This document shows positions 59,555-64,000 of a stretch of 64,000 nt of DNA, in pieces. The notes under the pieces were generated by a model. The model ran no database searches, was not told where the DNA came from, and worked only from the letters and a program-made list of their open reading frames with translations. The position numbers and the translations under genes are program-made. Within the stretch, counting starts at the first letter, position 1; every line of letters starts with the position of its first letter. Origin of the DNA: JAIEPW01 sp964406035 (GTDB taxonomy: Bacteria > Acidobacteriota > Terriglobia > Bryobacterales > Bryobacteraceae); NCBI GenBank assembly GCA_964406035.1, contig CAYOQB010000008.1:1-64000 (forward strand), written 5' to 3'.

Positions 59555-61969
59555 TCAGTGCTCCTGCCGGATCGCCGCCTGCGGGTCCACTGACGCCGCC
59601 CGCAGCGCGGGCCCGACCCCCGTCAGCAGGGCGACCGCGATCAGCACCGCGGGAGCCAGCAGCATAGCGATCGGATCGTTCGCGCCAACGCCGTGCAGGA
59701 ACGATCCGATCAGCTTACCGCTCGCCAGCGCCGCCGCCGCTCCGAGAATACCGCCGGCCAGCGCCAGTCGCAGCGTCATGCTCAAAACGGCCCGCGCGAT
59801 CTGCCCGCGATCCGCCCCCAATGCCATCCGCAGCCCGATCTCGCGCCGCCTGCGCGACACAACGTAGATCATCACGCCGCCCAATCCGATGGCCGCCATC
59901 GCCAGAGTGACGGCGGCGAAGCCGCCCACCAGCAACATCATGTCGCGCTGGAAGGTCATCGCGCCGTCGACGGACTGCCGCAGGGTACGCACCTGCGTGA
60001 TCGCCAGCTCCGGGTCCAGGCGGCGGATGACCCCCCGCGCCGCGGCCAGAACCGCTGCCTCCGGCACGGACGCGCGGATGGAGACAAATTGCAGCATGGG
60101 GAACTGCGTGTAAAGCACGTACAGTTCTGGTTCGGGCGCTCGCGCGGGTCCGAAGTAGCGCGAATCCGCGATCACCCCTGCGATACGCACGGAGCGTTGC
60201 GCGAATCGCACTTGGGTCCCCACCGCCGGGCGGCCCTGCGGCATCTTGCGCACGAACGCTTCATTCACCACGGCCACGGGCGCTCCCGTCCCCAGGTCGC
60301 CCTCGTCGAACGTGCGGCCGGCCCGCACCTCGATTCCCAGCGTGCGAAAGTAGTCCGGCGTCACCACCGCGCCGCGAGTCGCGACGCCGCCCAGCCGGGC
60401 GGCTTCCCCCTCCACGTGCACCGGAGCAGCGGCATAAGTCAGCCCCAGAGGAATGCTGTCCGACGCCGCCGCGGACTGCACGCCCGGAATCGCGGCCAGT
60501 TGCGCCAGCAGCGTTTCCCAGAACCGGACCCTCGCGGCGACCGCCGGATAGCGTGAGGCCGGCAGCGCCGTCTTGAAGGTCAGGACGCCCTCCGGGCGAT
60601 AGCCCAGATCGTTGCTTCGCAGATTCGCGAAGCTCCGGAACAGCAGCCCGGCCATGCTCAGCAGCAGCACCGCCAGCGCCATCTCCGCGACAACCAGTGC
60701 ATGCAGCGAACGCACCTGTCCGCGGCCGTTCCCCATCGCGCCGCCGCTCTCCCGGAGGCCGAGTCCAGACTCCCGCGCGGCCGTCCGCAGCCCGGCGTAC
60801 AGACTGGGAACCATCCCCGCCAACAGCACCAGCGCGACCGCAAACAGAACCAGCGTCCCGCTTACGGAGATCATATTGTCGAGCGCGTGCCACGGGGGCG
60901 ATGCCGCGATCGCCAGCCGGATCAACCCCACCGCCACCGCGCCCGCGCCAGCCGCGGAGAGCATCGAGAGCAGCAGCCCTTCGGCAATCAGCAGCCGTAC
61001 CACGCGGCCCGGACTCGCGCCCAGCGCCACGCGCACGGCGATCTCTTTCGATCTCTCGATTCCGCGAGCCAGCAGCAGGCACGCGACATTGCCGCAGGCA
61101 ACCAAAAGGACGATCAGCGCCGCCGCGGCCAGAAGCGGCAGCGGCTCGCCCATCTGCCGCAGCAACTCCTCCCGCATGCTCGCGACCCGCACTCCCCAGC
61201 CGGCGTTCTCCGGATATGTGCGGGCCATCCGCCCGGCGATCTCGCTCAATTGCGCCTGCGCCGCCGCAACGGCCACTCCCGGCTTCAGGCGCGCGTAGGC
61301 GCGGTACTGCTGCTGCGTGCGCCCCCGACTCACCTGGCGAACCGGCATCCAGAACTCGGCCGCGTAGCCTTCCCGCAGCGCGAAGTTCTGCGGCATCACG
61401 CCGTCGATCCGGCAGAAGCGGTCATCGAGCCGCAGCGTCGCGCCAACCACATCCGGCCGCGCCTCCAGCTTCCGTCGCCAGAAGCCTTCGCTGACCAAAA
61501 CCACGCATGCCCCGCCTGGCTTCTGATCCTCTTTCCGAAACCACCCGCCCATCTTCGGCTGGACTCCGAGCATCTCGAAGTAGTTCTCCGAAACCTCGCT
61601 GCCCGTGACGGCTTCAGCCTCGCCCCGTCCCAGGATGGTTGCCTGGGATCGCCCGCTGAACGCCATGCTCTCGAACACGGTGTTCGCTGCCGCCCAGTCC
61701 CGGAAGTTCTCCTGAGCGACAAACGGCACGGTCCCCAGCCGCTCATGCACGCCCGAGAGGGTCACCAGCCGGTGTGGCTCCGCGAATGGAAGCGAGCGCA
61801 GCAGCAGCCCCTCGAGAAGAGCGTACACGGCGATGCTCCCGCCCAGCCCGAGCGCCAGTATGCCTGCCGCCAGCGCGGTGAATGCCGGCGATTTGCCGAG
61901 CATGCGCGCGGCATAAACAAAATCCTGACGGACGCCATTCAGCGACCGGGAACGCTGGCGATCTTGCAT
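59555..61969 (-). CDS. ADOP-type FtsX/MacB permease
   Basis: This protein of about 804 residues again shows tandem FtsX units: FVYAARMLGKSPAFTALAAG at the N-terminus, LIVLLVACGNVACLLLARGI in the first unit and RRRREIGLRMALGADRGQIA in the second. I start at ATG 61969; an in-frame ATG at 61981 adds four residues. No ATPase gene is adjacent. It converges with the metal-related run and is separated from the DUF3052 gene by 112 bases. Confidence 0.87.
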   Translation of the reverse strand: MQDRQRSRSLNGVRQDFVYAARMLGKSPAFTALAAGILALGLGGSIAVYALLEGLLLRSLPFAEPHRLVTLSGVHERLGTVPFVAQENFRDWAAANTVFESMAFSGRSQATILGRGEAEAVTGSEVSENYFEMLGVQPKMGGWFRKEDQKPGGACVVLVSEGFWRRKLEARPDVVGATLRLDDRFCRIDGVMPQNFALREGYAAEFWMPVRQVSRGRTQQQYRAYARLKPGVAVAAAQAQLSEIAGRMARTYPENAGWGVRVASMREELLRQMGEPLPLLAAAALIVLLVACGNVACLLLARGIERSKEIAVRVALGASPGRVVRLLIAEGLLLSMLSAAGAGAVAVGLIRLAIAASPPWHALDNMISVSGTLVLFAVALVLLAGMVPSLYAGLRTAARESGLGLRESGGAMGNGRGQVRSLHALVVAEMALAVLLLSMAGLLFRSFANLRSNDLGYRPEGVLTFKTALPASRYPAVAARVRFWETLLAQLAAIPGVQSAAASDSIPLGLTYAAAPVHVEGEAARLGGVATRGAVVTPDYFRTLGIEVRAGRTFDEGDLGTGAPVAVVNEAFVRKMPQGRPAVGTQVRFAQRSVRIAGVIADSRYFGPARAPEPELYVLYTQFPMLQFVSIRASVPEAAVLAAARGVIRRLDPELAITQVRTLRQSVDGAMTFQRDMMLLVGGFAAVTLAMAAIGLGGVMIYVVSRRRREIGLRMALGADRGQIARAVLSMTLRLALAGGILGAAAALASGKLIGSFLHGVGANDPIAMLLAPAVLIAVALLTGVGPALRAASVDPQAAIRQEH

Positions 61970-62081
61970 GATTTCCCCCATAGCCTCGGCTCGGCACAGA
62001 CTCTTGTCAGGAAATCATACTAGAGTTATTTGTACTTTTCCTCGGAGTATTGCGATCAACGTCGGGATCAAGAACTCCCGC

Positions 62082-62687
62082 TCACCGCTTCGTCAGCGGG
62101 ATCACACACTTCAACGCGGTGTGCGTGGCGGAAAACCCGCACACCTTCACATCCACCAAACCGGCCGATTTCGAAGCCGCCATCACGTCCGCCTGCGTAA
62201 TCGTCTTCACTCCCTTGGGATAAATCACCCAAATACCACCCTCCGGCTTCAGATTCCCGCGCAGCGCCTCCAACCGAGCCAGGTCCGCCGGCTTTGAAGC
62301 CCCGAAAAAGATCAGGTCCAGCCCCGCCGCCAACCGCGTCAGCACGCGAGCGGCGCGCTTTTCGATCTCCGGAATCAATTCGCGATCCTCCACCCCCAGC
62401 ACCGCGATCTTCTGTTCCGGCTTCACGCCGAGCTTATCCAGGCGCGACGGCGGATTTAGAATCTTGTCCGCCCATTTCCGGCTCGCGGCCCCAAGCTGCA
62501 GCCGCAGCGTTCCCTCGGGATGCCGCAGCACCAGGGCGCCGCCAACATCCTCCACCTTCTTCAGGTCCCGCGTCAGGAGCTTCACCCGGAATCCGCCCCG
62601 GAACAGGACCGCATCGCCCTCCAGTTGCGCTTTGCCTTCGCTCGTTTGATCGCCCCAGGTGGCGCTGCAGTTTGCCTCGAGTCCCAC
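62082..62687 (-). CDS. DUF3052 family protein
   Basis: This 201-residue protein matches DUF3052: LNPPSRLDKLGVKPEQKIAV is its central signature, DLIFFGASKPADLARLEALR and GGIWVIYPKGVKTITQADVM follow. The function of the family is unknown. I chose GTG at 62687 because the domain begins shortly after; the frame is open much further upstream but that region lies under the divergent ADOP gene. No signal peptide is seen. Confidence 0.8.
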   Translation of the reverse strand: MGLEANCSATWGDQTSEGKAQLEGDAVLFRGGFRVKLLTRDLKKVEDVGGALVLRHPEGTLRLQLGAASRKWADKILNPPSRLDKLGVKPEQKIAVLGVEDRELIPEIEKRAARVLTRLAAGLDLIFFGASKPADLARLEALRGNLKPEGGIWVIYPKGVKTITQADVMAASKSAGLVDVKVCGFSATHTALKCVIPLTKR

Positions 62688-62822
62688 GCCAGAAATTCTA
62701 TAGGAACGGCGGCTCCGCTGCCCAGAATCGCAGCCCGGTGTCCGCGTTCGGACACCGCCGCCTGCCGCCCCCAAGAAAACACGCCGGTTATCAACGGCCC
62801 TCGCGTTGCACCTCGGGCGCGC

Positions 62823-64000
62823 ATGACCAGGGACCTCCGATTCTGCCTGCGAACGCTCCTTCAGAATCCCGGCTTCGCCTTCGTTACGGTCCTCACCATC
62901 GCGCTCGGAATCGGCGTCAACACCGCCATCTTCAGCGTGGTGAAGGCCGTGCTGCTCGATCCGCTTCCCTACCGCCAAGCCGGGCGGCTGGTTCGAATCA
63001 ACGAGCATGTGCGCGGCAATCAGTTCAACTGCAGCTATCCCAACTACCTCGATTGGCGGCAGCGCAACCGGTCCTTCGAGGAGATGGCCATCTACAACCC
63101 GGCCATGGAGATGATCCTGGAAGGCGACCAGCCCGAGGCTGTCCCGGCGGCGCTGACCGAAAGTCACCTGTTCGCGATGCTGGGTCATCCTCCCGCGCTT
63201 GGGAGGACCTTCACCGCGCTGGAGGAAAACGGCAAGGATGCCGGCGTCGTCGTCCTCACCGACAAGCTCTGGCGGCGCAGGTTCAACGCCGATCCCCAGG
63301 TGATCGGCAGGCAGGCGCGATTCGGCGGCTTCAGCTACACGGTCGTCGGCGTGCTTCCGCCGCAATTCGAACTCGGCCCAACCGAAGTCTTCCTTCCCCT
63401 GAAGCCGGCGCTGAACGCCAACATGCTCGACCGGGGCAACCATCCCGGCTTCGCCGTGATCGCCCGGCTGAAGCCCGATGCCACCGCGGAGAGCGCTGGC
63501 CAGGAGATGCGCGCCATCGGCGCGGCGCTCGAACGCGAGTACCCCGTCGACAACAAAGACACCTGGCCGGTGGTGACCCCGCTGCTCGATTTCTCCGTCG
63601 GCCGCGTTCGCCAGGTCCTGTTGATCCTGCTGGGCGCGGTGGCTCTGGTCCTGCTGATCGCCTGCGCCAACGTCGCCAGCGTCCTTCTGGCCCGCGCGGT
63701 CTCGCGCCAGCGCGAGATCGCCGTGCGCATGGCGCTGGGCGCGGGACGCATGCGCGTGGTCCGGCTGCTCCTCGCCGAGAGCCTCACGCTGTCCCTGATC
63801 GGCGGCGCCGGAGGCGTGCTTCTCGCCTGGTGGACCATGGATCTGCTGCGCGCCATCCAGCCCGCGGTGCTGCCCCGCGCCGGCGGCATTGGGCTGGACT
63901 GGAAGGTGCTCGCCTATTCCGCCGGGCTCAGCGTCTTCACCGGACTCCTGTTCGGCCTGATTCCGGCGATTCAGGCCTCCCGTCCTGACCTCAACGGCAG
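62823..64000 (+). CDS. ADOP-type FtsX/MacB permease, cut by the window end
   Basis: An open frame runs from ATG 62823 to the edge without stop, giving about 392 residues. The N-terminus DLRFCLRTLLQNPGFAFVTV and LGIGVNTAIFSVVKAVLL, the extracytoplasmic domain and LVLLIACANVASVLLARAVS with REIAVRMALGAG show the first half of an ADOP permease; about half of the protein lies outside. It is the fourth such gene in the window. Confidence 0.85.
   Translation, partial: MTRDLRFCLRTLLQNPGFAFVTVLTIALGIGVNTAIFSVVKAVLLDPLPYRQAGRLVRINEHVRGNQFNCSYPNYLDWRQRNRSFEEMAIYNPAMEMILEGDQPEAVPAALTESHLFAMLGHPPALGRTFTALEENGKDAGVVVLTDKLWRRRFNADPQVIGRQARFGGFSYTVVGVLPPQFELGPTEVFLPLKPALNANMLDRGNHPGFAVIARLKPDATAESAGQEMRAIGAALEREYPVDNKDTWPVVTPLLDFSVGRVRQVLLILLGAVALVLLIACANVASVLLARAVSRQREIAVRMALGAGRMRVVRLLLAESLTLSLIGGAGGVLLAWWTMDLLRAIQPAVLPRAGGIGLDWKVLAYSAGLSVFTGLLFGLIPAIQASRPDLNG

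Overview
The window is high-GC chromosomal DNA, most likely from an Acidobacteriota bacterium of the Solibacter/Bryobacter group. The assignment rests on gene families: four large FtsX/MacB-type permeases without an ATPase partner (the acidobacterial duplicated orphan permease, ADOP, type), two very long Oar-like TonB-dependent receptors with an N-terminal carboxypeptidase-regulatory fold, three DUF3604 proteins, and a winged-helix/TPR membrane regulator. No rRNA, tRNA, transposase, integrase, prophage or CRISPR array was seen. Two runs of N (10 bases at 15275, 100 bases at 38487) mark assembly gaps.

Layout. 33-5646 is a surface-polysaccharide block: a PHP-domain hydrolase, a GT4 and a GT2 glycosyltransferase and two FkbM-type methyltransferases, one carrying a long coiled coil. 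5683-7451 holds an aldehyde-dehydrogenase-like protein and a small membrane protein. 7448-11218 (minus) is the first Oar-like receptor. 11301-15506 is a housekeeping run: aroC, def, fmt, argJ and a small secreted protein cut by a gap. 15580-30069 mixes two ADOP permeases, a DUF2071 protein, a SnoaL-like protein, a serine beta-lactamase-fold hydrolase, a cytochrome c/monooxygenase-like protein, an SthA-type flavoprotein, an MFS carrier and the first DUF3604 protein. 30163-33057 adds a small protein of unknown function and the second DUF3604 protein.

33059-38373 (minus) is the most unusual locus. A P1B-type metal ATPase is fused in one polypeptide to an HflK-like SPFH protein and is followed without spacing by hflC, another HflK-like gene and a membrane-anchored small protein. 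Upstream lies an 18-bp tandem repeat holding the 100-base gap, and beyond it a divergent propeller-plus-DUF3604 gene (38743).

41790-51586 carries a second serine hydrolase, a DUF488 protein, the second Oar-like receptor, an NTF2-like protein, a type IV pilin-like protein, kdsA, an epoxide-hydrolase-like protein, an ankyrin protein, a DM13-like lipoprotein and an ECF-like sigma factor. 51712-59552 (plus) holds the winged-helix/TPR regulator, a secreted HExxH protein, a propeller-like lipoprotein, and a probable metal-handling run of three genes ending in a protein with two Cys-rich modules fused to a predicted outer-membrane barrel. 59555-64000 has two further ADOP permeases, the last cut by the window edge, around a DUF3052 protein.

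Most genes sit in short runs with 1-8 bp overlaps, implying translational coupling. Two convergent pairs share palindromic stop tetramers (CTAG, TTAA). All product calls come from reading motifs by eye; no database search was possible.
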